DNA from: Saprospiraceae bacterium
GTDB lineage: Bacteria; Bacteroidota; Bacteroidia; Chitinophagales; Saprospiraceae
Direction of reading: 5' to 3'
Assembly (NCBI GenBank): GCA_014379665.1
Contig: JACMLK010000213.1
Span: 1-7,642, forward strand
DNA length: 7,642 bases
This document shows, one piece after another, positions 1-5,881 of the stretch. Under the pieces are notes generated by a model. That model was not told the DNA's origin. It ran no database searches and was given only the letters and a program-made list of their open reading frames with translations. The translations under genes and the position numbers were made by a program. How positions within the stretch are numbered: the stretch's first letter is position 1; every line of letters begins with the position of its first letter.

Positions 1-6
1 CAGGAT

Positions 7-882
7 TTATTTTCTGTTTTCTTCTATAAACGTAATAATTTTACCGGCTATATCCATACCGGTCGTTCCTTCAATGCCTTCAAGTCCGGGCGAAGCATTT
101 ACCTCTAATACTACCGGTCCTTGATGTGTTTTAAGCATATCTACTCCGGCCACGCTGAGCCCCAGTATTTCAACAGAACGAAGCGCTGTTTCTTCTTCTG
201 ATTTGCTCAATTTAATGATTTCGGCAGTACCTCCGCGATGCAGGTTGGATCGGAAATCACCAGGTCTGGCTTGTCTTTTCATGGCTCCTACTACTTCACC
301 ATTTACTACAAAGGCACGAATATCAGCCCCCTTTGCTTCCTTTATAAATTTCTGCATAATCACTTTCTCTTTAGTACTGTGGAAAGCTTCCAGTATAGAT
401 TCTGCGTTTGATTTGTTTTCGGCAAGGATGACTCCCATACCCTGCGTCCCGGTGACAAGTTTGATGATGATGGGGTAAGGCTCCATCTGTTCCAGCAAAA
501 ATGGTATGGTGAATAATGAACTGCAATACACAGTTTTAGGTACTCCTACCCCATTACTTCCCAAAATCTGGAGACAACTCAGTTTATCCCTTGCCTTTAA
601 CAGCGGCTCGGCGTGCAAAGTACTGAAAATACCCTGACTTTCAAACTGTCGTATGACTGCGGCACCATAAGTAGTAGCAGTAGATCCTATGCGTGGTATA
701 ATGGCATCAATCCGTTCGATAGGTTGGTTATTATACAATACCTTTGATCTTCCGGAGTCAATAATGAGATCACACGACATATGATCGATTACCCTCACAT
801 AGTGATTTCTGCGCCGTGCAGCATCGACTAGACTCTGCGTGCTGTAAAGCGATGGATTACGTGAGAGAATGATGATATTCAT
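7..882 (-). CDS. rimK: RimK: ribosomal protein S6 glutamate ligase (ATP-grasp)
   Basis: A 291-residue cytoplasmic ATP-grasp ligase, close to the roughly 300 residues of E. coli RimK and alignable to it from memory over nearly the whole length. RimK adds glutamate residues to the C-terminus of ribosomal protein S6, using ATP. Visible landmarks: N-terminal pre-ATP-grasp strand and SRNPSLYS (7-14), IIPRIG (61-66), ARDK (97-100), the ATP-binding KLVTGTQGMGV (141-151), KEAKGADIR (181-189), GDFRSNLHRGG (208-218), AGVD (235-238), and the metal-binding EVNASPGLEGIE (260-271). The last block is diagnostic of the RimK/LysX group, and GDFRSNLHRGG favours RimK. The ATG at 880-882 has no Shine-Dalgarno sequence, as is usual in Bacteroidota. 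The gene is complete, with TAA at 7-9. Any downstream partner lies outside the window. It diverges from the transporter at 1004. Whether S6 is the only substrate in this organism cannot be seen here. Confidence 0.95.
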   Translation of the reverse strand: MNIIILSRNPSLYSTQSLVDAARRRNHYVRVIDHMSCDLIIDSGRSKVLYNNQPIERIDAIIPRIGSTATTYGAAVIRQFESQGIFSTLHAEPLLKARDKLSCLQILGSNGVGVPKTVYCSSLFTIPFLLEQMEPYPIIIKLVTGTQGMGVILAENKSNAESILEAFHSTKEKVIMQKFIKEAKGADIRAFVVNGEVVGAMKRQARPGDFRSNLHRGGTAEIIKLSKSEEETALRSVEILGLSVAGVDMLKTHQGPVVLEVNASPGLEGIEGTTGMDIAGKIITFIEENRK

Positions 883-980
883 ATGGACAACTTGAATATT
901 GCAAATAAAATGATAAAGGTAATTAATCCAAATAAATATCTAAAAACTTTATCGTCACGCGGATAGTAACTACTTTAGTG

Positions 981-996
981 CATCAATACATCAATA
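981..996. repeat. Two tandem copies of an 8-bp unit before the transporter start
   Basis: CATCAATA occurs twice in direct succession (981-988 and 989-996), just upstream of the ATG at 1004, in the untranslated leader. It may be chance in A+T-rich DNA. A change in copy number would alter leader length without affecting the reading frame. Confidence 0.5.
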
Positions 997-1003
997 CAAC
1001 AAA

Positions 1004-2296
1004 ATGAGCACAGTAATACGTAATGACAAAAAAACTATTAATGCCTGGGCTATTTTTGATTGGGCTAATTCTGCCTATGCACTTGTGATTTCGACGGCTA
1101 TTTTTCCGGTATATTTTATACAATATACGCCGGAGGAAATCACGCTTGGCACATGGCACTTTTCCAACAGCTCATTATATTCTTTTGCAGTGTCATTTTC
1201 ATATATTATCATTGCCTGTCTGTCCCCATTACTTTCGGGAATGGCTGATTTTAGCGGGAGGAGAAAAATGTTTCTGAGGGTATTTACGTTGATTGGATCT
1301 TTAGCCTGCATTACCTTATATTTTTTCAAAGGTGAACCCCAGCTATGGTTGGGAACATCAGCATTTGTTCTGGCAACGATAGGCTTTGCCGGCAGCATTG
1401 TCTTTTATGATTCGTATCTCCCTATCATAGTGACTGAGGACCGATACAATAATGTAAGTGCCAAAGGATATACTTATGGTTATATAGGAAGTGTCATATT
1501 ATTAATTGTCATTCTTGCCATGATTCAAAAACCTGAATGGTTTGGGATAAGTGACGGACAAATGGGGTCCCGTATCGGTTTTGTTCTTGTAGGTGTATGG
1601 TGGATTGGTTTTGCCCAATATACATTCAAACATTTGCCAAAGGACGCCATTACAAAATTTAAGTCTTCCATGCTAAAAAATGGCTATCGGGAAATATCTG
1701 CAGCTTACATTCGGGTCAAAGCATCTCCAAATATTAAATCTTTCCTTCTGGCTTTCTTCTTTTATAGTGCCGGCGTACAGACAGTCATTTATCTGGCCAC
1801 TATATTTGCAGAAAAAGAACTTAATTTTGAGACCGCAGAGTTGATTTTGCTCGTTTTACTCTTGCAACTGGTAGCCATCGGAGGGGCTTATTTTTTCTCA
1901 GCCCTGGGCAATAAAAAAGGAAATAAATATGCTATCTTAACTATGATTGTGATATGGATACTCATTTGTATCGCTGCATACTTTACGTATGATAAGGTTA
2001 CTTTTTACTTGCTTGCGGCCCTTGTAGGTACCGTGATGGGAGGAATTCAATCATTATCCAGAGCAAGTTATTCCATGCTTCTACCCGAAAAGAATCATGA
2101 TACGACTTCCTATTTCAGTTTTTATGACGTCATTTATAAATCAGCCATTGTAGGAGGTACTTTTCTTTTTGGGTTAGTGGATAACCTCACCAATAATATG
2201 AGATATTCCGTTTTGGCGCTGGCAGTTTGTTTTGTTGCCGGTTTTTATTTCATGTGGCAGACTAAGATTGGAGACGAACCTAAAACTGCACTATAG
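1004..2296 (+). CDS. MFS transporter, UMF1 / Atg22-like family
   Basis: A 430-residue inner-membrane protein with about 12 hydrophobic segments (roughly 20-40, 58-80, 90-108, 113-133, 156-174, 189-205, 245-267, 277-300, 308-327, 332-348, 376-393, 399-418). Features typical of the UMF1 branch of the major facilitator superfamily (the bacterial relatives of yeast vacuolar Atg22) are the N-terminal NAWAIFDWANSAYA (13-26), a motif-A-like GMADFSGRRKMF in the loop after helix 2 (79-90), FYDSYLP (134-140), GGIQSLSRASYSMLLPE (346-362) and FSFYDVIYKSA (371-381). Yeast Atg22 exports amino acids from the vacuole, but bacterial members mostly have no proven substrate, so I assign none. The ATG at 1004 follows an A-rich leader without a Shine-Dalgarno sequence, and no in-frame alternative improves the N-terminus. 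It diverges from rimK and converges on the lipoprotein gene, so it is probably monocistronic. Confidence 0.9.
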   Translation: MSTVIRNDKKTINAWAIFDWANSAYALVISTAIFPVYFIQYTPEEITLGTWHFSNSSLYSFAVSFSYIIIACLSPLLSGMADFSGRRKMFLRVFTLIGSLACITLYFFKGEPQLWLGTSAFVLATIGFAGSIVFYDSYLPIIVTEDRYNNVSAKGYTYGYIGSVILLIVILAMIQKPEWFGISDGQMGSRIGFVLVGVWWIGFAQYTFKHLPKDAITKFKSSMLKNGYREISAAYIRVKASPNIKSFLLAFFFYSAGVQTVIYLATIFAEKELNFETAELILLVLLLQLVAIGGAYFFSALGNKKGNKYAILTMIVIWILICIAAYFTYDKVTFYLLAALVGTVMGGIQSLSRASYSMLLPEKNHDTTSYFSFYDVIYKSAIVGGTFLFGLVDNLTNNMRYSVLALAVCFVAGFYFMWQTKIGDEPKTAL

Positions 2297-2340
2297 TAGA
2301 AATCCAAAAATCAACCTATCGTACAATTCAGCAATTACGC

Positions 2341-2356
2341 AAATTAGAAAATTAGA
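2341..2356. repeat. Two tandem copies of an 8-bp unit
   Basis: AAATTAGA is repeated directly (2341-2348 and 2349-2356) in the 115-bp space between the convergent transporter and lipoprotein genes. The second copy runs into the T-tract of the proposed minus-strand terminator. It is short and may be chance. Confidence 0.45.
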
Positions 2357-2383
2357 AAACCCGACCATTACGTAGTAAGCGGG
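2356..2383 (-). terminator. Probable intrinsic terminator of the lipoprotein gene
   Basis: Read on the minus strand, CCCG (complement of 2380-2383) pairs with CGGG (complement of 2360-2363), and inside it TTAC pairs with GTAA around a 3-base loop (2368-2378). There is a small internal loop, and the outer arm is followed at once by TTTT (2359-2356) and more T-rich sequence. The site lies 28 bp beyond the stop of the minus-strand gene at 2412. On the plus strand no T-run follows, so it should serve the lipoprotein gene rather than the transporter. Confidence 0.45.
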
Positions 2384-2411
2384 CAGGTCAACAAAAAACA
2401 TAATCACTTAA

Positions 2412-3068
2412 TTAGTACTTACTGAAAATGTAATTTACATATTCCAGAGATATGGTATCATATCTTACCCCGGGATTGTCATTAATGATATTTGTGATGG
2501 TTTGAGTAGGCGAAAAATTGTCGCACAATCTCTTGGAATACCTTTTTATACTTTTAGCGGGAAACATGCTTTGGCTTCTAAGTGTGAACTCATGACAATA
2601 ATTTAATTCAAGAAACGAATTATTAATATCTACGCGATACTCTGGTCTTGCATCAAAGATGATCTGGTTTCCGGATAACGAATACTTACTATTTTCAGTA
2701 GAGGTGGGGATTAAAGTATCTGTACCGATAGTATCAAGCCTTGCAAAACTAAGAATAGCGTCATCTGATGAGGTAAACTCAATAGATCTAAGCATTAGGA
2801 TTAAAAATTCCTTTTCAATTATTCTATTGATACTGTCTGAAATTTCGCTGTTGGCCCGATTAAACGATCCCAGGGTATCTGTAATGATTTTAATCTTTTT
2901 TGTCAGGGTATCGATAGCAAAAATATGTTTTTCGTACAAATTAGGGCTGTTATATCTGTACGTACCCGGAAAGAGAGAACCAACTGTCTCATTTTTTGAA
3001 CAAGACATGAACACAACAAAAAAGCATATAACTACAAATAAGATTACTTTAATTGGAAAATTTGTCAT
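2412..3068 (-). CDS. Unrecognised lipoprotein with an extracytoplasmic domain
   Basis: I do not recognise this family. From the ATG at 3066-3068 the product has 218 residues: a short N-terminus with one lysine, a strongly hydrophobic stretch (8-20), then FMSC with the cysteine at 23 followed by SKNE. This reads as a loose, Bacteroidota-style lipoprotein signal, with Phe rather than Leu at -3. The mature part begins with a GTYRY segment (35-39) and later has alternating hydrophobic strands with YSLSGNQIIF (119-128) and FLELNY (142-147). That resembles small beta-barrel lipocalin-like lipoproteins, but this is only an impression. The frame extends to an ATG at 3110, but a perfect -7 promoter element at 3086-3093 lies inside that extension and the extra 14 residues would precede the signal peptide, so 3068 is preferred. 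It diverges from clsC and is probably monocistronic. Confidence 0.75.
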   Translation of the reverse strand: MTNFPIKVILFVVICFFVVFMSCSKNETVGSLFPGTYRYNSPNLYEKHIFAIDTLTKKIKIITDTLGSFNRANSEISDSINRIIEKEFLILMLRSIEFTSSDDAILSFARLDTIGTDTLIPTSTENSKYSLSGNQIIFDARPEYRVDINNSFLELNYCHEFTLRSQSMFPAKSIKRYSKRLCDNFSPTQTITNIINDNPGVRYDTISLEYVNYIFSKY

Positions 3069-3085
3069 TTTTAGATTTAAAGTTG

Positions 3086-3093
3086 CAAAAGTA
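3086..3093 (-). promoter_or_regulatory. Promoter -7 element of the lipoprotein gene
   Basis: On the minus strand this reads TACTTTTG, an exact match to the Bacteroidota sigma-A -7 consensus TAnnTTTG. It would place the transcript start near 3080, about 12 bases before the ATG at 3068 and downstream of the longer ATG at 3110. No convincing TTG (-33) element is seen at the usual spacing; a perfect dyad at 3109-3121 lies in that region instead. Confidence 0.6.
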
Positions 3094-3108
3094 AAAGGTT
3101 TATTTTGC

Positions 3109-3121
3109 ATTCATAATGAAT
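3109..3121. promoter_or_regulatory. 13-bp perfect dyad in the -33 region of the lipoprotein promoter
   Basis: ATTCAT, a central A, then ATGAAT form a perfect inverted repeat. It starts 15 bp upstream of the -7 element at 3086-3093, so it covers the stretch where a -33 element would be. Its position suits an operator for an activator or repressor dimer. The binding protein is unknown, and chance is possible in A+T-rich DNA. Confidence 0.35.
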
Positions 3122-3180
3122 TTGAAAATTTTCTTAGTTTGACAGGAGCAGTTGGTTTACCCCATATTGCTATGTAACGC

Positions 3181-3196
3181 ATTAAATCCATTTAAT
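3181..3196. repeat. A+T-rich inverted repeat in the lipoprotein-clsC intergenic region
   Basis: ATTAAA and TTTAAT pair perfectly around the 4-base spacer TCCA. The repeat lies in the 208-bp divergent region, 48 bp upstream of the clsC -7 element. It is too A+T-rich for a stable terminator. It could be a regulator site, or nothing. Confidence 0.3.
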
Positions 3197-3243
3197 ATTT
3201 TATGTGTTCAGGTTGATTCAGGAACGAATTTTGGTAATTATTA

Positions 3244-3251
3244 TATATTTG
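3244..3251 (+). promoter_or_regulatory. Promoter -7 element of the clsC-like gene
   Basis: TATATTTG matches the Bacteroidota -7 consensus TAnnTTTG exactly. A transcript start near 3257 would leave a leader of about 20 T/A-rich bases before the TTG at 3277. TTG triplets upstream (3213-3215 and 3231-3233) are not at the expected spacing for a -33 box. Confidence 0.5.
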
Positions 3252-3276
3252 TTTTTATTTTTATAAATCACCTGTC

Positions 3277-4836
3277 TTGTTTACACGTCTCTATAAATTA
3301 TCCTTCTCCGTGGTCTGCTTGTTGATCGCCATTATTTTTGGCTCTTCGTGCAAAAATAATAAGAATGGAACATGGAAAGCTCCACTTCAGGATTTTTGCG
3401 AAACGATTCATGATCAGGATACCATAAGTCTTAGTGAATCATTGATTGGACCAGATACGTTGAAGTCATCCGGATCGGATATCTATGTTCTTGAAGAAGG
3501 AGACGGTTCCATGATCGCCCGTGCCTGGCTGACCGGACATGCAGAGAAAACTATTGATATTCAATACTTTATTTTTTCTGTTGATAATGTAGGACTTATT
3601 GCTTGTGATTTCATAGTAAGGGCGGCAGACAGAGGGGTGAAAATAAGGATTCTGGTAGACGATATCATGGTGGATGCTGATGCTGAAGACCTGTTGATCA
3701 TGGATGCCCATCCGAATATTGATATTAAGATTTACAATCCTGGTACAAATATTGGCAAAAATATATGGCAGAAAACTTCAAAACTTATTACAGATTTTCG
3801 TGGTGTAAACCAGCGAATGCACAATAAAACATTTATAGTCGACCACAAAATAGTGATCACAGGTGGGAGAAATATTGCCGATGAGTATTTTGACTATGAC
3901 CATGAATATAATTTCAGAGACAGAGATGTCTTATTAATGGGCAAAATTTGCAATGAGGTGCAGCATTCATTTAATATGTTTTGGGAAAATGCACTAAGTG
4001 TTCCGGTAGATTCATTAATTAAGGAAAAAAAACCGGCTATATATGATCACAAAATCTATGACAATCTGCATCAATATGCATGTAATCCTGATAATTTCTG
4101 GCCTCAGGTTAGGCAACGGATAACCCAATGGCCAAAGGCATTCAAAGCTATGGAACAATCAGGTGCCATTGTCCGGGTAGATAGTGTATATTTTGTATCT
4201 GATGACCCGGGTAAAAATAAAGAAACAAAAAGTCTTTCAGGCGGTGGTAAGAGCACTGATGCACTTATAAAGTTAATTAAAAATGCAAAATATACCATAG
4301 ACATTCAGTCGCCATATCTTGTCACTACCCCATTGAGCAGAAATTTGTTTAAAACAGCTATAAACCGAGGGGTTAAGCTTCGGATATTGACAAATAGTCT
4401 GGCTTCAACCGACAATCTGGAAGCATTCAGTGGTTATCAGCGTGACAGAAAAAAACTTTTGGCTACCGGTGCTGATATTTATGAATTCCGGCCTGATGCT
4501 GCCTGCAGGTACCATGTCATGACCGGAGCACTTCAAAAAAAAATGAACTACACCCCTACTTTTGGGCTGCACTCCAAAACCATGGTGATCGATGGACAAA
4601 TCACGGTCATTGGAACATTCAACCTGGATCCCCGCAGCGCCAATCTTAATACAGAATGTATTACGGTGATTCATTCAAAAGATATTTCAAGGCTTGTCAT
4701 GAAAGGTATTGAAGAAGAATTTCTTCCTGAGAATGCATGGCGTACTACCGTGGGCTGGAACCCGGATGAAAAGGTAGACATCAAAAAAAGGGCTAAAACT
4801 ATGATGAGGAAAGTAATACCAAAAAGCATCTTATAA
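3277..4836 (+). CDS. clsC: ClsC/YmdC-type phospholipase D lipoprotein, probable cardiolipin synthase
   Basis: A 519-residue member of the phospholipase D superfamily with both catalytic HKD motifs: H182-x-K184-x4-D189 in MHNKTFIVD, followed by GGRNIADEYF (196-205), and H432-x-K434-x4-D439 in LHSKTMVID, followed by GTFNLDPRSANLNTE (446-460). GRNIxDEYF and the DPRSxxLNTE tail are features of the ClsC (YmdC) branch. In E. coli ClsC makes cardiolipin from phosphatidylglycerol and phosphatidylethanolamine; the same reaction is inferred here. IDIQYFIF (93-100) opens the first PLD domain. The start is TTG: the upstream frame holds no ATG before a stop at 3235-3237, and starting at 3277 gives a complete lipoprotein signal (RLYK, hydrophobic 9-21, GSSC with Cys25). 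The enzyme is therefore probably lipid-anchored on the outer face of a membrane. It is probably a single-gene unit, and no ymdB-like partner lies beside it. Confidence 0.88.
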   Translation: MFTRLYKLSFSVVCLLIAIIFGSSCKNNKNGTWKAPLQDFCETIHDQDTISLSESLIGPDTLKSSGSDIYVLEEGDGSMIARAWLTGHAEKTIDIQYFIFSVDNVGLIACDFIVRAADRGVKIRILVDDIMVDADAEDLLIMDAHPNIDIKIYNPGTNIGKNIWQKTSKLITDFRGVNQRMHNKTFIVDHKIVITGGRNIADEYFDYDHEYNFRDRDVLLMGKICNEVQHSFNMFWENALSVPVDSLIKEKKPAIYDHKIYDNLHQYACNPDNFWPQVRQRITQWPKAFKAMEQSGAIVRVDSVYFVSDDPGKNKETKSLSGGGKSTDALIKLIKNAKYTIDIQSPYLVTTPLSRNLFKTAINRGVKLRILTNSLASTDNLEAFSGYQRDRKKLLATGADIYEFRPDAACRYHVMTGALQKKMNYTPTFGLHSKTMVIDGQITVIGTFNLDPRSANLNTECITVIHSKDISRLVMKGIEEEFLPENAWRTTVGWNPDEKVDIKKRAKTMMRKVIPKSIL

Positions 4837-4859
4837 ATGATTGACCAAATAAATCTGCT

Positions 4860-4894
4860 TTAATCGGGCATTACTCATAACACAGCCTGATTAA
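4860..4894 (+). terminator. 10-bp inverted repeat, probable clsC terminator or sigma-gene operator
   Basis: TTAATCGGGC (4860-4869) pairs along its whole length with GCCTGATTAA (4885-4894), including one G-T wobble, around a 15-base spacer. It starts 23 bp after the clsC stop and ends 39 bp before the sigma-factor -7 element. The T content after the stem is only moderate (TTATT, then TTT), so termination is plausible but not proven. A regulatory site for the sigma operon is the alternative. Confidence 0.4.
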
Positions 4895-4933
4895 GAATTA
4901 TTAGGTTTCATTAAGTGATTTGTTAAAAAACAC

Positions 4934-4941
4934 TACTTTTG
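4934..4941 (+). promoter_or_regulatory. Promoter -7 element of the sigma/anti-sigma operon
   Basis: TACTTTTG is an exact TAnnTTTG match, followed by CACTTTA. The 10-mer TACTTTTGCA is identical to that of the lipoprotein promoter on the minus strand at 3084-3093. A start of transcription near 4948 would exclude the upstream TTG at 4920 as the sigma-factor start and favours the GTG at 4959. Confidence 0.6.
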
Positions 4942-4958
4942 CACTTTATTTATCGAGG

Positions 4959-5558
4959 GTGCCAAAAAGTAAAAGTCAGAAAATATTTGAAGAAGAGTTG
5001 TTTCCACACATGGATGCACTAAAAACCTTTGCCTATCACCTGGCTTATAATGAAGAAGATGCGGATGATCTGGTGCAGGAAACCTACCTCAAAGCACATA
5101 AATTTATAGAAAATTACGATGAGGGAACTAATGCAAAGGCTTGGTTGTTTAAAATATTAAAGAACGCTTACATAAACGAATATCGTAAGAAAGTTAAGCG
5201 TCCTTCAAAGGTAGATATAGATGAGGTCATCAGCTTTAAAGAAGGTGAAGAACCGAAACATGCTGCTTTCACTGATCTGAGATACGAGATTTTTGACAAT
5301 ACCATGGGTGACGAAGTGACTATTGCCATCAATGCATTGCCACTCGAATTTAAAGAAGTTATCCTGCTTTGTGATATTGATAGCTTCTCCTATGAAGAAA
5401 TTGCCAAAATTCTGGATTTGCCAATCGGAACAGTCAGGTCAAGACTTTTCAGAGCCCGCAATATGCTAAAAGAAAAACTAAAACAATATGCCCTTAAAAT
5501 GGGCTATAAAGATATGAGGGGACTCAGGAACGACGGAGTTAAAGATGAAGAAGAATAA
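4959..5558 (+). CDS. ECF-type RNA polymerase sigma factor
   Basis: An extracytoplasmic-function (group 4) sigma factor of 199 residues from the GTG at 4959. It redirects RNA polymerase to its own promoter set. Region 2 covers about 15-80, with DADDLVQETYLKA (34-46, core-polymerase binding) and the -10-recognition helix around NAKAWLFKILKNAYINEYRK (58-77). A linker rich in acidic residues follows. Region 4 (about 120-175) has ALPLEFKEVILLCDIDSFSY and the helix-turn-helix SYEEIAKILDLPIGTVRSRLFRAR (134-157). The frame is open back to a TTG at 4920, but that stretch contains a perfect promoter element (4934-4941). The GTG gives MPKSKSQKIFEEEL, with GAGG just before it. The next ATG (CACATGGATG, about 5010) would cut into region 2. 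It is followed after 41 bp by a small anti-sigma-like gene, and the two form an operon. The regulon and inducing signal are not visible. Confidence 0.92.
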   Translation: MPKSKSQKIFEEELFPHMDALKTFAYHLAYNEEDADDLVQETYLKAHKFIENYDEGTNAKAWLFKILKNAYINEYRKKVKRPSKVDIDEVISFKEGEEPKHAAFTDLRYEIFDNTMGDEVTIAINALPLEFKEVILLCDIDSFSYEEIAKILDLPIGTVRSRLFRARNMLKEKLKQYALKMGYKDMRGLRNDGVKDEEE

Positions 5559-5599
5559 GTAATATGTTTTTGATTTAATAAAAGATAAAGGTTTTTGTC

Positions 5600-5833
5600 A
5601 TGAGAGATTTTAACAATGGAATGTCATTGAAAAAACAAATAAATTTATTTTTGGATAATGAGCTGCCATCTGAAGATCAGATGAATCTAATGCACAAAGT
5701 GGAATCAGATCCCCGATGTAATAAAATATTCAACAGAGAAAAAGATTTCAGAGAATTCGTGAGAAACAATGTTAAAAGACCATCTGTCTCCCCGGGTTTT
5801 ATTCAAAATCTAAAAGATAGGATACAAAGTTAA
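5600..5833 (+). CDS. Small soluble anti-sigma-factor-like protein
   Basis: A 77-residue protein with no membrane segment or signal peptide, so probably cytoplasmic. It lies 41 bp after the ECF sigma gene in the same transcription unit. The pattern LKKQINLFLDNELP (10-23), then MHKVESDPRCNKIF (31-44), then EKDFREFVRNNV (47-58) and SPGFIQNLKDRIQ (64-76) follows the layout of the zinc-binding anti-sigma domain (RsrA/ChrR-like zf-HC2). That domain normally carries HxxxCxxC; here His32 is present, Ser36 replaces the first cysteine, and the only cysteine (Cys40) is one position beyond the second. Zinc binding through that motif is therefore unlikely. The role as a sigma-factor regulator is inferred from position and domain layout. 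The ATG at 5600 has AAAGG upstream; an ATG at 5621 (residue 8) is a possible alternative start. The stop codon lies in the terminator stem. Confidence 0.8.
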   Translation: MRDFNNGMSLKKQINLFLDNELPSEDQMNLMHKVESDPRCNKIFNREKDFREFVRNNVKRPSVSPGFIQNLKDRIQS

Positions 5834-5854
5834 GACTCTGTATCTTACCTTTTT
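5818..5854 (+). terminator. Intrinsic terminator of the sigma/anti-sigma operon
   Basis: TAGGATACA (5818-5826) pairs with TGTATCTTA (5839-5847), with one G-T wobble. Inside it, after one A-C mismatch, AG pairs with CT around the 6-base loop TTAAGA. The stem is followed by CC and five Ts (5850-5854). The left arm overlaps the last codons of the anti-sigma-like gene and its stop codon is in the loop. Confidence 0.6.
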
Positions 5855-5881
5855 AATCCTGATGTACCGGGGTATAGATTT

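Noticed and set aside
203..478. Open plus-strand frame opposite rimK
   Set aside because: It lies wholly inside the highly conserved rimK coding sequence, has no supporting domain and is best explained as a shadow.
883..1003. Promoter elements in the rimK-transporter divergent region
   Set aside because: TTTATTTG (minus strand, 936-929) and TACTTTAG (plus strand, 971-978) each deviate from TAnnTTTG, and no -33 box stands at the right distance, so no promoter is called.
1075..1398. Open minus-strand frame opposite the transporter gene
   Set aside because: It is antisense to conserved UMF1 motifs and has no independent support.
3069..3110. Longer lipoprotein start at ATG 3110
   Set aside because: The -7 promoter element at 3086-3093 lies inside the extension and the extra residues precede an otherwise normal signal peptide.
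2659..3177. Open plus-strand frame of 172 codons opposite the lipoprotein gene
   Set aside because: It is antisense to a gene with its own signal peptide, promoter element and terminator. Its translation has no recognisable domain and reads like a shadow of the opposite strand.
3466..4674. Open minus-strand frames (3466-3711, 4104-4304, 4405-4674) opposite clsC
   Set aside because: They fall within the PLD-domain coding region and give compositionally odd peptides without motifs.
4959..5833. Sigma/anti-sigma pair as part of a SusCD-type polysaccharide uptake system
   Set aside because: No TonB-dependent receptor, SusD-like gene or FecR-type transmembrane anti-sigma is nearby; the partner here is small and soluble.
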